From an uncultured Burkholderiales bacterium (GTDB lineage Bacteria; Pseudomonadota; Gammaproteobacteria; Burkholderiales; Burkholderiaceae_C), in assembly GCA_903896615.1 (NCBI GenBank), contig CAITYM010000032.1, positions 1 to 42,966 of the forward strand: a stretch of 42,966 nucleotides of DNA. Direction: 5' to 3'. Position numbers and translations under genes: made by a program. Under the pieces are notes generated by a model that made no database searches, had not been told where the DNA came from, and saw nothing but the letters and a program-made list of their open reading frames with translations. Positions 8,291 to 16,825 of the stretch are shown here, piece by piece (position 1 is the stretch's first letter; each line of letters begins with the position of its first letter).

Positions 8291-8340
8291 AGCGGTTGCT
8301 ACCGGTTGCTACCGGTTGCTAGCGATTGCCAGCGGTTGCT
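8291..8340. repeat. Five tandem copies of a 10-bp unit
   Basis: Five consecutive decamers share the form A(G/C)CG(G/A)TTGC(T/C): two identical ACCGGTTGCT units, two AGCGGTTGCT units at the ends and one divergent AGCGATTGCC. The period is close to one DNA helical turn. No spacer structure is present, so it is not a CRISPR array. No coding frame runs through it. Confidence 0.85.
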
Positions 8341-8412
8341 CTGACTTTTTATTCCCTTAAAAAAAGTTCAGTTGACGGGCAGATTATTGTTCAATTTATT
8401 TTGAATATTCAA

Positions 8413-8448
8413 TAAAAAAATCCTCCAAAGTCTACCTTTGAAGGATTT
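8413..8448 (-). terminator. Rho-independent terminator of hppA
   Basis: On the minus strand, a 12-base stem (AATCCTTCAAAG pairing with CTTTGGAGGATT, one G-U pair) with a five-base loop is followed by a run of seven T. It begins about 30 bases after the hppA stop codon. Confidence 0.88.
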
Positions 8449-8476
8449 TGGACACAACTTAACTTGTTGAGATATT

Positions 8477-10675
8477 TTATTTTGTAGCAGCCTGCGCCTG
8501 GGGCGCGTTAGCATTAGGTGAAATTGCACCAGCAGCTGTTTCTGTCGCAACTGAGGGAGCACTAATGGCAGGTGGATTTTGCACACTTGCAGAGGGCACA
8601 GAAGCCTTGGCAAGGTGACTACCAGGTAATAACGGGACGATCAGTAAGGCCACGATATTGATAATCTTAATCAAAGGATTTACGGCAGGACCCGCTGTAT
8701 CTTTGTATGGATCGCCCACTGTGTCACCAGTTACCGCTGCTTTATGAGCATCGCTTCCCTTACCCCCAAAGTGCCCGTCTTCAATGTATTTCTTTGCGTT
8801 ATCCCAGGCACCACCGCCAGTGCACATCGATATCGCTACAAAAAGGCCAGTCACGATAGTACCCATCAGCAATCCCCCCAGTGCTTTAGGACCCAGTAAG
8901 AGTCCAACCAGGATGGGAGCTACAACTGGTAATAGTGAGGGAATCATCATCTCTTTGATCGCCGCTGTCGTTAGCATATCAACTGCACGCCCGTACTCAG
9001 GTTTTGCAGTGCCGTCCATGATGCCTTTGATTTCTCTAAATTGTCTTCTGACCTCTTCGACCACTGCTCCGGCTGATCGACCGACCGCCTCCATTGCCAT
9101 AGCTCCAAAGAGGTAGGGGATTAAACCACCTATAAAAAGTCCCACGATCACCATTGGGTCTGATAGATCAAAGCTGACTGAGTTACCAAAGCTCTCTAAC
9201 TTGTGCGTGTAGTCCGCGAAAAGGACCAATGCGGCGAGCCCTGCAGACCCAATCGCATACCCCTTCGTTACAGCCTTGGTTGTGTTCCCAACTGCGTCTA
9301 GGGGATCAGTTACGTCACGAACGCTGGAGGGAAGCTCGGCCATCTCCGCAATACCGCCCGCGTTATCTGTGATGGGACCGTAAGCGTCTAACGCCACAAT
9401 GATTCCGGCCATACTAAGCATCGCTGTAGCCGCAATGGCAACACCGTATAAACCAGCTAAGCTAAAGGAGGCCAATATGGCTAAACAAACACAAATCACA
9501 GGCCAAGCTGTAGATTTCATTGAAACCCCTATACCCGCAATGATGTTTGTTGCGTGACCCGTAGTAGAGGCTTGAGCGACGTGTTTTACTGGCGCGTAAT
9601 CTGTGCCTGTGTAGTATTCGGTAATCCATACGAGTGCTGCTGTCAACACCAATCCAACGACACATGAGCCAAATAAAGCCAAGCGAGAACCGGTGGGAGT
9701 AATTGCATCATCTGGCATTAAATTCCAGGTTACGTAAGCAAATGCAATCAAACTAAGCGACCCAGCAACGATCAGTCCCTTGTAAAGTGCAGGCATTACG
9801 TTTTTCATACCAGGGCTTGCTTTTACAAAGAAGCATCCAATAATGGATGCAATGATAGAGACAGCTCCTAATACGAGAGGGTACAGAACCGCTTCGCCGT
9901 GGCCATTTGTAACAACCAAAGCGCCCAACACCATCGTTGCAATCAAAGTGACAGCGTAGGTCTCAAAAAGATCAGCGGCCATTCCTGCACAGTCGCCCAC
10001 GTTGTCACCTACATTGTCTGCAATCACCGCCGGGTTACGCGGGTCATCCTCAGGAATGCCCGCCTCAACTTTGCCAACTAAATCCGCGCCAACATCTGCA
10101 CCCTTGGTGAAGATGCCTCCTCCAAGACGCGCAAAAATAGAAATCAATGATGACCCAAAAGCCAACCCAATTAAGGGATTGAGCATTGTGGCTAATGCCT
10201 CACCATTAGGGTGACCAGCGTTACCTACCAAGTACCAATAAAAGCCTGTCACACCAAGTAACCCCAGTCCTACAACTAACATACCTGTGATCGCGCCGCC
10301 CTTGAACGCTACATCTAACGCAGGTCCGATACCGTGGGTTGCGGCTTGGGCGGTTCGCACATTTGCCTTTACAGACACGTTCATACCAATAAATCCGCAT
10401 GCCCCTGAGAGAAATGCGCCGATAATGAATCCAACAGCAGTTTGCAAAGGCAAGAAAATAGCAATTAATATTGCTAAAACAATGCCCACCAAAGCTATGG
10501 TCCTGTACTGGCGAGCCAGGTAAGCTGCTGCCCCTTGTTGAATGGCTGCCGCAATTTCTTGCATCCGCGCATTTCCCGCATCTAACGAGAGGATGGAGGA
10601 GCGGGCCCAAAAGCCGTAAAGTACGGCAATTAGCCCACAAGCGAGCGCAAATATCAGTGCTGAACTTTCAGACAT
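8477..10675 (-). CDS. hppA: Membrane-bound proton-translocating pyrophosphatase, K+-independent type
   Basis: Hydrolyses pyrophosphate and pumps protons across the inner membrane. The protein has 732 residues and about 16 membrane helices. The substrate-site motifs are [11 protein letters not shown] (194-204), [19 protein letters not shown] (210-228) and, near the C-terminus, [18 protein letters not shown]. Lys467 and Thr470 in [15 protein letters not shown] mark the K+-independent class; K+-dependent enzymes have Ala and usually Gly there. I start at the ATG at 10675 because AAGGA lies six bases upstream and the family begins there; an upstream frame extension has no such support. Residues 691-732 form an unusual Ala/Pro/Ser/Asn-rich tail after the last helix. 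It is divergent from soluble ppa. Confidence 0.96.
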   Translation of the reverse strand: MSESSALIFALACGLIAVLYGFWARSSILSLDAGNARMQEIAAAIQQGAAAYLARQYRTIALVGIVLAILIAIFLPLQTAVGFIIGAFLSGACGFIGMNVSVKANVRTAQAATHGIGPALDVAFKGGAITGMLVVGLGLLGVTGFYWYLVGNAGHPNGEALATMLNPLIGLAFGSSLISIFARLGGGIFTKGADVGADLVGKVEAGIPEDDPRNPAVIADNVGDNVGDCAGMAADLFETYAVTLIATMVLGALVVTNGHGEAVLYPLVLGAVSIIASIIGCFFVKASPGMKNVMPALYKGLIVAGSLSLIAFAYVTWNLMPDDAITPTGSRLALFGSCVVGLVLTAALVWITEYYTGTDYAPVKHVAQASTTGHATNIIAGIGVSMKSTAWPVICVCLAILASFSLAGLYGVAIAATAMLSMAGIIVALDAYGPITDNAGGIAEMAELPSSVRDVTDPLDAVGNTTKAVTKGYAIGSAGLAALVLFADYTHKLESFGNSVSFDLSDPMVIVGLFIGGLIPYLFGAMAMEAVGRSAGAVVEEVRRQFREIKGIMDGTAKPEYGRAVDMLTTAAIKEMMIPSLLPVVAPILVGLLLGPKALGGLLMGTIVTGLFVAISMCTGGGAWDNAKKYIEDGHFGGKGSDAHKAAVTGDTVGDPYKDTAGPAVNPLIKIINIVALLIVPLLPGSHLAKASVPSASVQNPPAISAPSVATETAAGAISPNANAPQAQAATK

Positions 10676-11018
10676 ACAGTTTCCTTCAAGTAATTTCTTA
10701 AATAAAACAGGGAAAGGCATTAAACCTGCCAGGAACCAATAGGTTTCCTAATTGTTCCTAAAACGTTTAATAACTCCCTAATGAGTAATTCTTTAACTCA
10801 CACATCATTGCCATTTACTCCTTAATCTGTCCCTGAAAAAGGCACGGCATGCCTACTGTAAGCGATTGAATTGATCAAAAATGTAATTTCAGCTCAAAGG
10901 ATCTGTAAAATGCGGGTTATTACTGACGTGTAGGGGTGTTGATTTTGACTACTTAGAGGGTTATGCCTTAGTCGGTTCACGGAGTTCCTTTTTTATAAAC
11001 AATTAATTCATTTAAATC
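10676..11018. other. Divergent hppA-ppa intergenic region
   Basis: This 343-base region separates the two pyrophosphatase genes and must hold both promoters. It contains a long imperfect inverted repeat at 10731-10759 in the hppA leader. I see a TTGATT-like -35 about 80 bases before ppa but no convincing -10, and no Shine-Dalgarno before ppa. No gene is visible. Confidence 0.5.
10731..10759. repeat. 29-bp imperfect inverted repeat upstream of hppA
   Basis: Arms of 13 bases, AGGAACCAATAGG and CCTAATTGTTCCT, match at 11 of 13 paired positions around a three-base loop. The element lies 56-84 bases upstream of the hppA start codon. It could be an operator for a dimeric regulator or a hairpin in the hppA leader RNA; no U-run follows it, so it is not an obvious terminator. 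Confidence 0.6.
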
Positions 11019-11558
11019 ATGTCCTTAGATAACGTCTCCCACGGTAAAAATGTGCCCGATTCATTCAACGTCATCATTGAAATTCCAATGAATGCGGATC
11101 CAGTTAAATATGAAGTTGATAAAGAAACAGGGGCCATATTCGTGGACCGTTTTATGAGTACTTCCATGCACTACCCGACGAACTATGGATACGTGCCAAA
11201 AACAATAAGTGGTGACGGTGATCCCGTAGATGTTTTAGTAATCACACCAGTACCTCTCATTCCTGGTGTTGTCGTTACATGCAGACCGATTGGTATTTTG
11301 AAAATGCAGGACGAAGCAGGTGAGGATGGAAAAATTTTGGCTGTTCCAACTGACAAAATTCTCTCCATCTACACACAGTGGCAAAAGCCGGAGGATTTAA
11401 ATCCATTGCGACTCAAGACAATTGCCCATTTCTTTGAGCATTACAAAGACTTAGAGGTGGGTAAATGGGTCAAGATTATTGGATGGGAAGGACCTGAGTC
11501 TGCTAAAAAAGAAGTAATGGACGGAATTGCAAACTACAACGCTCATAAAAAGGCTTGA
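11019..11558 (+). CDS. ppa: Soluble inorganic pyrophosphatase (family I)
   Basis: Cytoplasmic Mg2+-dependent hydrolase converting pyrophosphate to two phosphates and so pulling biosynthetic reactions forward. The 179-residue length fits the hexameric bacterial type. The signature DGDPVDVLV is at residues 66-74. The metal-ligating aspartates align as Asp66, Asp71, Asp98 and Asp103, one residue offset from the E. coli enzyme, and NYGYVPKT and the KILAVPTDK segment are also typical. It is divergent from the membrane pyrophosphatase, so the two routes for pyrophosphate use share one intergenic region. No Shine-Dalgarno is visible; the ATG is preceded by TTTAAATC. Confidence 0.97.
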   Translation: MSLDNVSHGKNVPDSFNVIIEIPMNADPVKYEVDKETGAIFVDRFMSTSMHYPTNYGYVPKTISGDGDPVDVLVITPVPLIPGVVVTCRPIGILKMQDEAGEDGKILAVPTDKILSIYTQWQKPEDLNPLRLKTIAHFFEHYKDLEVGKWVKIIGWEGPESAKKEVMDGIANYNAHKKA

Positions 11559-11579
11559 TAACCCCTGAGGTTACACAAA

Positions 11580-11611
11580 GGGGATGTGCCTGCATTTAAA
11601 GGTGTGTCCCC
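11580..11611 (+). terminator. Stem-loop downstream of ppa, possible terminator
   Basis: A 12-pair RNA stem (GGGGATGTGCCT with AGGTGTGTCCCC, including four G-U pairs) surrounds an eight-base loop. It starts 22 bases after the ppa stop and is followed only by CCTTCG rather than a proper T run, so it may terminate weakly or protect the 3' end. Confidence 0.5.
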
Positions 11612-11656
11612 CCTTCGCGTGCGTTTTGTTGATACTTAACTTTTCCATTGTTTTGG

Positions 11657-12880
11657 CTACCCATTCGTATCTCTTAACTTAACTGGAGACCTGCGGTCTA
11701 GCTCTTCCATGTAATTCTCGATGCCTTGTTCCTCGCGTGCTAAAAAGTTATCTACAGCAGTTGCGAATGAGGGGTGAACTAAGTAGTGTGCGCTACTGGT
11801 TTTAACGGGCAATAAAGCCCTTGCCATTTTGTGTTCCCCTTGAGCTCCTCCCTCAAAGCGTTTAATACCTTGTTGAATGCACCACTCTATGGGTTGGTAA
11901 TAACAGGCTTCAAAATGCAAGCAATCAACCCGTTCTAGGGCACCCCAATAGCGCCCATAAGCAACAAGGGGATGTCCTCCCGGGTCGTCCCGACCCGCTT
12001 GCACTGCGTCCGAGAGAGCAACTAAACTACATGCTATTCGTGCGCCTTTGCTATTACTTGCAATAAATAAGACCCAATTTTCAGGCATGCTGATTTGCAT
12101 TTTTCTGAAAAAGTCCGGCGTTAAGTAAGGGGCATTTCCATGCTCTAGGTAGGTCCGTTCATAGCATTTGTAGAAGAAATCCCAATCAGAATCTGTGATG
12201 TCATAACTTTGTTTGGTACTAAATTTAATGCCTGCATTTGAAACTTTGGCTCGTTCTTGTTTGATTTTTTTTCGCTTTTCTTGATTTAAGCTACTTAAAA
12301 AATCCGCAAAATCGATGTAATTCTCGTTTTGCCAGTGGAATTGCACGGTATGCCTTGTGGAATAAGAGTTAGCTGTACAAGCTTTAAGATCCTCTTCTGA
12401 CCCAAATAGCAGATGGGCTGAGGAAAGGCCCTCTTTTTGGGTCCACGCCTTTATTGTTGCGGCAAGCAGGATCCGGGTACTCTCATTGATTGCCAAAAGA
12501 CGCGTTCCGGGGACGGGTGTAAAAGGTACTCCAATGAGGGCCTTGGGGTAGTATTGCAGCCCGTGTTGTTCGTATGCATTTGCCCAGGCCCAGTCAAATA
12601 CAAACTCACCGTAAGAATGCATTTTGAGATAAAGGGGGCAAGCCGCTACGAGTTGTTGCTTAGAGCGAATGACTATAAAGCGGGGAGTCCAGCCTGTTTG
12701 GGGCGTTGCGCTAGCGCTGGTCTCCATCGCAGTTAAGTACTCGTACTTCATGAATGGAGTAGGACAAGGTTGGCACTTTAATAGCGAATTCCACTCCAAC
12801 GCACTGATTTCATTAATGCTGGGCAGCACTTGGATGTCATAATCGTGCAGTTCGGATGTTCCAGATGGTGTGGCTTGCAT
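11657..12880 (-). CDS. FemAB/GNAT-like acyltransferase, COG3146 (DUF482) family
   Basis: Predicted GNAT-fold transferase of 407 residues belonging to a widespread proteobacterial family of unproven substrate, sometimes called peptidogalycan biosynthesis proteins. Family hallmarks are the N-terminal block NEISALEWNSLLKCQPCPTPFMKYEYL, the YGEFVFDWAWANAYEQHGLQYYPK segment, LNQEKRKKIKQERAKV in the middle, and GRYWGALERVDCLHFEACYYQPIEWCIQQGIKRFEGGAQGEHK in the C-terminal half. There is no signal peptide, so it is cytoplasmic. It is divergent from nadE with 128 bases between the starts. The family call is firm; function is not. Confidence 0.85.
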   Translation of the reverse strand: MQATPSGTSELHDYDIQVLPSINEISALEWNSLLKCQPCPTPFMKYEYLTAMETSASATPQTGWTPRFIVIRSKQQLVAACPLYLKMHSYGEFVFDWAWANAYEQHGLQYYPKALIGVPFTPVPGTRLLAINESTRILLAATIKAWTQKEGLSSAHLLFGSEEDLKACTANSYSTRHTVQFHWQNENYIDFADFLSSLNQEKRKKIKQERAKVSNAGIKFSTKQSYDITDSDWDFFYKCYERTYLEHGNAPYLTPDFFRKMQISMPENWVLFIASNSKGARIACSLVALSDAVQAGRDDPGGHPLVAYGRYWGALERVDCLHFEACYYQPIEWCIQQGIKRFEGGAQGEHKMARALLPVKTSSAHYLVHPSFATAVDNFLAREEQGIENYMEELDRRSPVKLRDTNG

Positions 12881-12933
12881 TTTTGCTAAAAATTTCCAAT
12901 GATTAAGGCGTTTTGACTAGGCTGCTGAAGTAC

Positions 12934-12962
12934 TTGACTTTTTGAGTCTTGTTATTTGTAAA
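12934..12962 (+). promoter_or_regulatory. Possible sigma-70 promoter for nadE
   Basis: TTGACT (12934-12939) is followed after 17 bases by TGTAAA (12957-12962), about 45 bases before the nadE ATG. The -35 is close to consensus and the -10 is only a partial match. A small dyad GACT-TTTTG-AGTC overlaps the -35 box. Confidence 0.35.
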
Positions 12963-13008
12963 TAAAGTATTTTGATGAATATTTTGTAAGTGTGTTTTGT
13001 TTTAAATT

Positions 13009-14706
13009 ATGACCCTTCAACTTGACCGAATCTGCATTGCTCAACTAAATTTTGTGGTTGGGGATATTTCTGGCAATGCAGAAAAAATCATAGACGCCTG
13101 CTCCAAAGCTTATGCAAGAGGTGCAAGGCTTGTTTTGACTCCTGAGCTCTCATTGTGTGGGTATGCATGTGAGGATTTGTTTTTACGACCGTCTTTTATT
13201 AAAGCCTGTGACGAGGCACTAGTGCGAATCTGCAGAGAATTGGCGCATTACAAAGATCTTCACGTCGTAGTGGGTCATCCCTCGGGTGGGGACCTTCGCA
13301 CGCGCTCAGTGAGCACTCCGCTGCGTCAGAACAAAGCAAGTGTTTTGAGCGAAGGACTTGTGGTGGCCTCCTACGCTAAACGCGAATTACCCAATTATCA
13401 GGTTTTTGATGAACGAAGGTACTTTGCTCCTGGTTCAGAGCCCTGCGTTTTTGAAGTCCTGGGGGTTAAGATTGGACTTTTGATTTGTGAGGACGCTTGG
13501 TTTGAAAACCCAGCGCATTCGACCGCCAAAGCTGGCGCGCAGCTTCTTGCTGTACTTAATGCGTCCCCATTTCATGTGGGCAAAGGATCAGAGCGCGAGC
13601 AGGCCATGCGCGAGCGCGTCTCAGAGACTGGACTGCCGCTTATTTATGCACATTTGGTTGGAGGGCAAGACGAGGTCGTTTTTGAGGGAAGATCTTTTGT
13701 CCTTGACGCAGATGGATCGGTGGTTGGTCGAGCCAAGAGTTTTGAGGAAGATCATTTTGACATTGATCTAGTTATGGCTGAGTCCACTCCTACTTTGCCT
13801 AAACCCAAAGCGATTCAACTCAGTGCCCGCATAACTGTTGAAGGTACTACGGAGTTAGACCTTTGGCATGCTCTCGTGCTAGGTGTGAGGGACTATATTA
13901 ATAAAAATGGATTTCCTGGAGTGATTATCGGACTCTCAGGGGGAATCGATTCCGCTTTGGTCATGGCAATTGCTGTGGACGCACTCGGACCCGAGAAAGT
14001 TAGGGCGGTCATGATGCCATCTCCCTATACAGCTGAGATGAGTTGGGTAGATGCTAAAGAGATGGCTCTTAGACTTAGAGTTCGGTATGACGAGATCAGT
14101 ATCAAGCCTGAGTTTGATGCGTTCCTAAAGTCCCTGGAGGATGAATTTAGGGGCTTAGCCATTGACACTACTGAGGAGAATATACAAGCACGCATCAGGG
14201 GTACCCTTTTAATGGCTTTGTCCAACAAGATGGGCTCAATCGTATTAACGACGGGTAATAAAAGTGAGATGGCAACTGGTTATTGCACTTTGTACGGGGA
14301 TATGGCGGGTGGCTTCGCTGTGATTAAAGATGTTGCCAAAATGATGGTCTTTAGATTAGCCAGATGGCGAAATGAAAATGATCCATTTAACAGGGGGTCT
14401 GATCCCATTCCTGAACGAATTATTACAAGGCCACCCAGTGCAGAGCTCAGACCTGATCAAACGGATCAAGACAGCCTGCCTGCATACGAAATACTTGACG
14501 CTATTCTTGAGCGGTATATGGAGCAAGACATGGATGTTGAGCAAATCGTTCTAGCGGGTTATGCCAGAGCAGATGTAGAGCGGGTCACGCGACTGATAAA
14601 GATCAGTGAATACAAGCGTAGACAGTCTCCAATTGGTATCAGAATTACACACAGAAGTTTTGGAAAAGATTGGCGATATCCCATCACAAATCGGTTCAAA
14701 GATTAA
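13009..14706 (+). CDS. nadE: Glutamine-dependent NAD+ synthetase
   Basis: Last step of NAD biosynthesis: amidation of nicotinic acid adenine dinucleotide using ATP and glutamine. The 565-residue protein is a fusion of an N-terminal nitrilase-type glutaminase (residues 5-260) and a C-terminal synthetase. The catalytic triad is Glu46 (LTPELSLCGY), Lys124 (SYAKRELPNY) and Cys160 (LLICEDAWF). The ATP-pyrophosphatase P-loop SGGIDS is at 310-315, with TTGNKSEMATGYCTLYGDMAGG further on. The ammonia donor is therefore glutamine. The start has no Shine-Dalgarno and follows TTTAAATT, like ppa. In related genomes a P-II gene often follows nadE; here a convergent DUF6172 gene does. Confidence 0.96.
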   Translation: MTLQLDRICIAQLNFVVGDISGNAEKIIDACSKAYARGARLVLTPELSLCGYACEDLFLRPSFIKACDEALVRICRELAHYKDLHVVVGHPSGGDLRTRSVSTPLRQNKASVLSEGLVVASYAKRELPNYQVFDERRYFAPGSEPCVFEVLGVKIGLLICEDAWFENPAHSTAKAGAQLLAVLNASPFHVGKGSEREQAMRERVSETGLPLIYAHLVGGQDEVVFEGRSFVLDADGSVVGRAKSFEEDHFDIDLVMAESTPTLPKPKAIQLSARITVEGTTELDLWHALVLGVRDYINKNGFPGVIIGLSGGIDSALVMAIAVDALGPEKVRAVMMPSPYTAEMSWVDAKEMALRLRVRYDEISIKPEFDAFLKSLEDEFRGLAIDTTEENIQARIRGTLLMALSNKMGSIVLTTGNKSEMATGYCTLYGDMAGGFAVIKDVAKMMVFRLARWRNENDPFNRGSDPIPERIITRPPSAELRPDQTDQDSLPAYEILDAILERYMEQDMDVEQIVLAGYARADVERVTRLIKISEYKRRQSPIGIRITHRSFGKDWRYPITNRFKD

Positions 14707-14839
14707 CCCACTCTAAGACACTACAAGTAACTCTCCAGCAGAGGCTAGACCCGTACCAGTAGTGCATAGAAAAAATCAGATCGCTTAAATCTCGTGCCTA
14801 ATTTAACGCAGTCAAATAAGGGATTGTGCGCAAGGTTGA

Positions 14840-15250
14840 TCAAGATTTATTTACAGGCTCATTTGGCTTGCTGTCATTGCTTGTATGGGTGTCTTCAATG
14901 AACTCATCATTTAAAGAGCCATCCTCTAAGGCACGCGCTTCTTCTTCATCCCCCATTTTTCTTTGAGCCTTCGGATTTCGCTTTACCGCTTTGGCAACGA
15001 TCTCAACATAAAGTTGTGAATGATTGGCTTTAGCTGCCTCGTCTATGTGACCAATAACTGTGGAGAGATGGACTACTTCGCTAGACTCTTCTGCGAGTCC
15101 GAATTTGCAATCAAAATCCCAGTAATCGGTGTCAATTGGGAGGACCCTGCGGCGTTCACGTTTGAGGTATTTGCGTACCTCATGTTTGATGGAATCTAGG
15201 ACGCGGTCGGGCTTTTTACCCTCAATTTGGAGTTGGAAAGTTCTTTTCAT
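14840..15250 (-). CDS. DUF6172 family protein
   Basis: Small cytoplasmic protein of 136 residues and unknown function. The first 90 residues are the conserved part: a basic strand MKRTFQLQIEGKK, then VLDSIKHEVRKYLKRERRR, a DTDYWDFDCKFG segment and a second strand-helix unit around SQLYVEIVAKAVKRNPKAQ. The remainder is an acidic, Asn/Asp-rich tail. I match it to DUF6172, a family of short betaproteobacterial and gammaproteobacterial proteins, from memory of its sequence pattern. It is convergent with nadE and has no close operon partner. Confidence 0.68.
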   Translation of the reverse strand: MKRTFQLQIEGKKPDRVLDSIKHEVRKYLKRERRRVLPIDTDYWDFDCKFGLAEESSEVVHLSTVIGHIDEAAKANHSQLYVEIVAKAVKRNPKAQRKMGDEEEARALEDGSLNDEFIEDTHTSNDSKPNEPVNKS

Positions 15251-15568
15251 AGCTAATCTTAAGCCCTGTACATGGCTATTTCCAGCTTTGCCTGTTAAAT
15301 GGGTTGAATTTGGTCAAAATAGGGCTTTTTTCGCTGTTTTTTGAGCTTTTCTTGGCGTTTTTTACGTGTTGATAAGTATTCCAGCGACCTGCTCTGTAAC
15401 CAAGGGCCAAAGGAGCTCAAAATCTAAAACTGGAAATGCTGATATTTTCATCAAAAAGGGGTGAAAAGAACTTCCTTAATCTTTTGAAATTCAGTATCAT
15501 GTCCGCTTGGCGATTTGTTTAAGCTTTCCACCCCCCCCCTAAGTGTTCCCAGTCCTAGCTCTTAAGTA
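15251..15568. other. 318-base divergent intergenic region with C9 tract
   Basis: It lies between the divergent DUF6172 gene and the Ser/Asn/Gln-rich gene. The stretch 15300-15370 is T-rich on the plus strand. A run of nine C sits at 15531-15539, 29 bases before the downstream ATG. I see no gene and no clear promoter. Confidence 0.5.
15531..15539 (+). repeat. C9 homopolymer tract in a 5' leader
   Basis: Nine consecutive C (preceded by CCA and followed by TAAG) lie 29 bases upstream of the start codon of the gene at 15569. Such tracts in leaders or promoters are known slipped-strand sites in some bacteria. Whether this one varies cannot be told from a single sequence. Confidence 0.6.
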
Positions 15569-16759
15569 ATGAACGTAATACCCCCGTACTCTAGGTCTAC
15601 AAGCAATCCTATGCTCGCTCAGACCTTCATGTCCTCGCGTTCCCTGACCCAAGGGCTGGACATCATAAACATGGAGCCGAGTGCACCAGGGGTGCGTACC
15701 TCGGTGATTAATTCTTATTTGTCAAACTCTGGGAGCCAAAACGGTATCAATGTTTCAAATCCTAACGCTCTCATGGCAAGTCTGGAAACGGATATCAACT
15801 TAGTTCAAGGCAATAATGGTGGCGTCCCCGTAAATGCAGCGCCAAGTACAAATGCGGTTGCATTGATTCAACACACAAATCAAGACCCAACTGTTGTTTC
15901 CCCAAAAATTTATTCTGTAATTAAAAACTCAATTGCACAAGCATTGAATGATCAAGTTGCAAATTCACAATCAGTGGGTCCTGGTCCAAGTAGCAATGTA
16001 AATGCGCTGCTAACAGACCAAGTCTCGCCGGGTTCAATGGTTGACGCTGCTGGTGCTCAAATCAATTCCTTTGTGAATTCCTTGATATTTACTGTCCAGG
16101 CACAGACAAACCTGTCGCCGCAAGGAGATATTTTGGGGCGTGGTTTGATTGGTAACCCGAGCCCCTCAGAAAATATTCAACCCCTAGTAATGAACTCTAC
16201 AAACAACCTGGATCAATTGAGTTCTCAGACTGAGTTGGGTCAACCCCAATCCTCTGGACTCAATTTGAATTCCAATTCAAATATTACGGATGTTCATCCG
16301 ACCTACATGGGCTACCCATCAAGCGCAGACACCACCGGCAACTTTGCGCCAGCCCAAAGTGTTAGCAGTCAAGAAAATAGTGTTTTGGGCAATGCTGGGG
16401 GGCAAAACTCCTATACTGATTCGTCATCTCTTGAGCAACTCACGCAGCAACAAGAGACCGCACAAAACATATCAAACGTTCACGGCTGGGTTGTTGGCCG
16501 TATTTATTCGGGCATGCAATCTATGATTGAGATGCTCGCTGTGAATCAGTCTCAAAATGCGCAGCAGCCTGGGGGCGTTGCAGTGAGTACTTCTACCGCA
16601 GGCCTAGATTCACTTATTCAAAGTGCAAATAGTCTCTTTGCTTCAATGGGGTTGACTTCTACCGTAGCAGCTTCTACGCTACAAACAGCTTTGCAAGATA
16701 TACAACGCAACCTAATGAGCGCCCCTGCACAGGGACAGTGGATTAATGTAGTTGCATAA
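15569..16759 (+). CDS. Cysteine-free Ser/Asn/Gln-rich protein of unknown function
   Basis: I do not recognise this 396-residue protein. It is strongly biased: Ser, Asn, Gln, Ala and Gly dominate, there is no cysteine and I count only two lysines (both near residues 112-118). It has no N-terminal signal peptide and no membrane helix. Short amphipathic stretches at the N-terminus (SRSLTQGLDIIN) and the C-terminus (GLDSLIQSANSLFASMG, then TLQTALQDIQRNLM) flank a long disordered-looking middle. Such composition is common in secreted, non-Sec or filament-type surface proteins, but no export motif is visible. It is convergent with the four-gene operon 16826-20443. The start is uncertain; no Shine-Dalgarno is seen and in-frame ATGs occur at residues 15 and 21. 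Confidence 0.65.
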   Translation: MNVIPPYSRSTSNPMLAQTFMSSRSLTQGLDIINMEPSAPGVRTSVINSYLSNSGSQNGINVSNPNALMASLETDINLVQGNNGGVPVNAAPSTNAVALIQHTNQDPTVVSPKIYSVIKNSIAQALNDQVANSQSVGPGPSSNVNALLTDQVSPGSMVDAAGAQINSFVNSLIFTVQAQTNLSPQGDILGRGLIGNPSPSENIQPLVMNSTNNLDQLSSQTELGQPQSSGLNLNSNSNITDVHPTYMGYPSSADTTGNFAPAQSVSSQENSVLGNAGGQNSYTDSSSLEQLTQQQETAQNISNVHGWVVGRIYSGMQSMIEMLAVNQSQNAQQPGGVAVSTSTAGLDSLIQSANSLFASMGLTSTVAASTLQTALQDIQRNLMSAPAQGQWINVVA

Positions 16760-16825
16760 CATTTGCAAAGTCGATATAAGTTCAGCACCTGAGAATAATG
16801 AATCACATATTAATGGCCGCCTGAA

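Larger units (their letters stand above)
8093..8476. other. 384-base intergenic region between convergent genes
   Basis: It lies between the 3' ends of the Rrf2-type gene and hppA. It holds a five-unit 10-bp tandem repeat (8291-8340), a perfect 12-bp palindrome TTGAATATTCAA (8401-8412) and the hppA terminator (8413-8448). The remaining 200 bases contain no gene I can support. Confidence 0.6.

Noticed and set aside
8152-8298. A 48-codon minus-strand open frame with protein-like composition next to the 10-bp repeats
   Set aside because: It has no start codon, runs into a stop inside the repeats, and a stretch of this length is expected by chance in the region.
8291-8340. CRISPR-like repeat
   Set aside because: The 10-bp units are directly adjacent without spacers and no cas gene is present.
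8784-10523. Long plus-strand open frames opposite hppA
   Set aside because: They are antisense shadows of a highly conserved gene, have no ribosome sites and show odd Pro/Ser/Ala/Ile composition.
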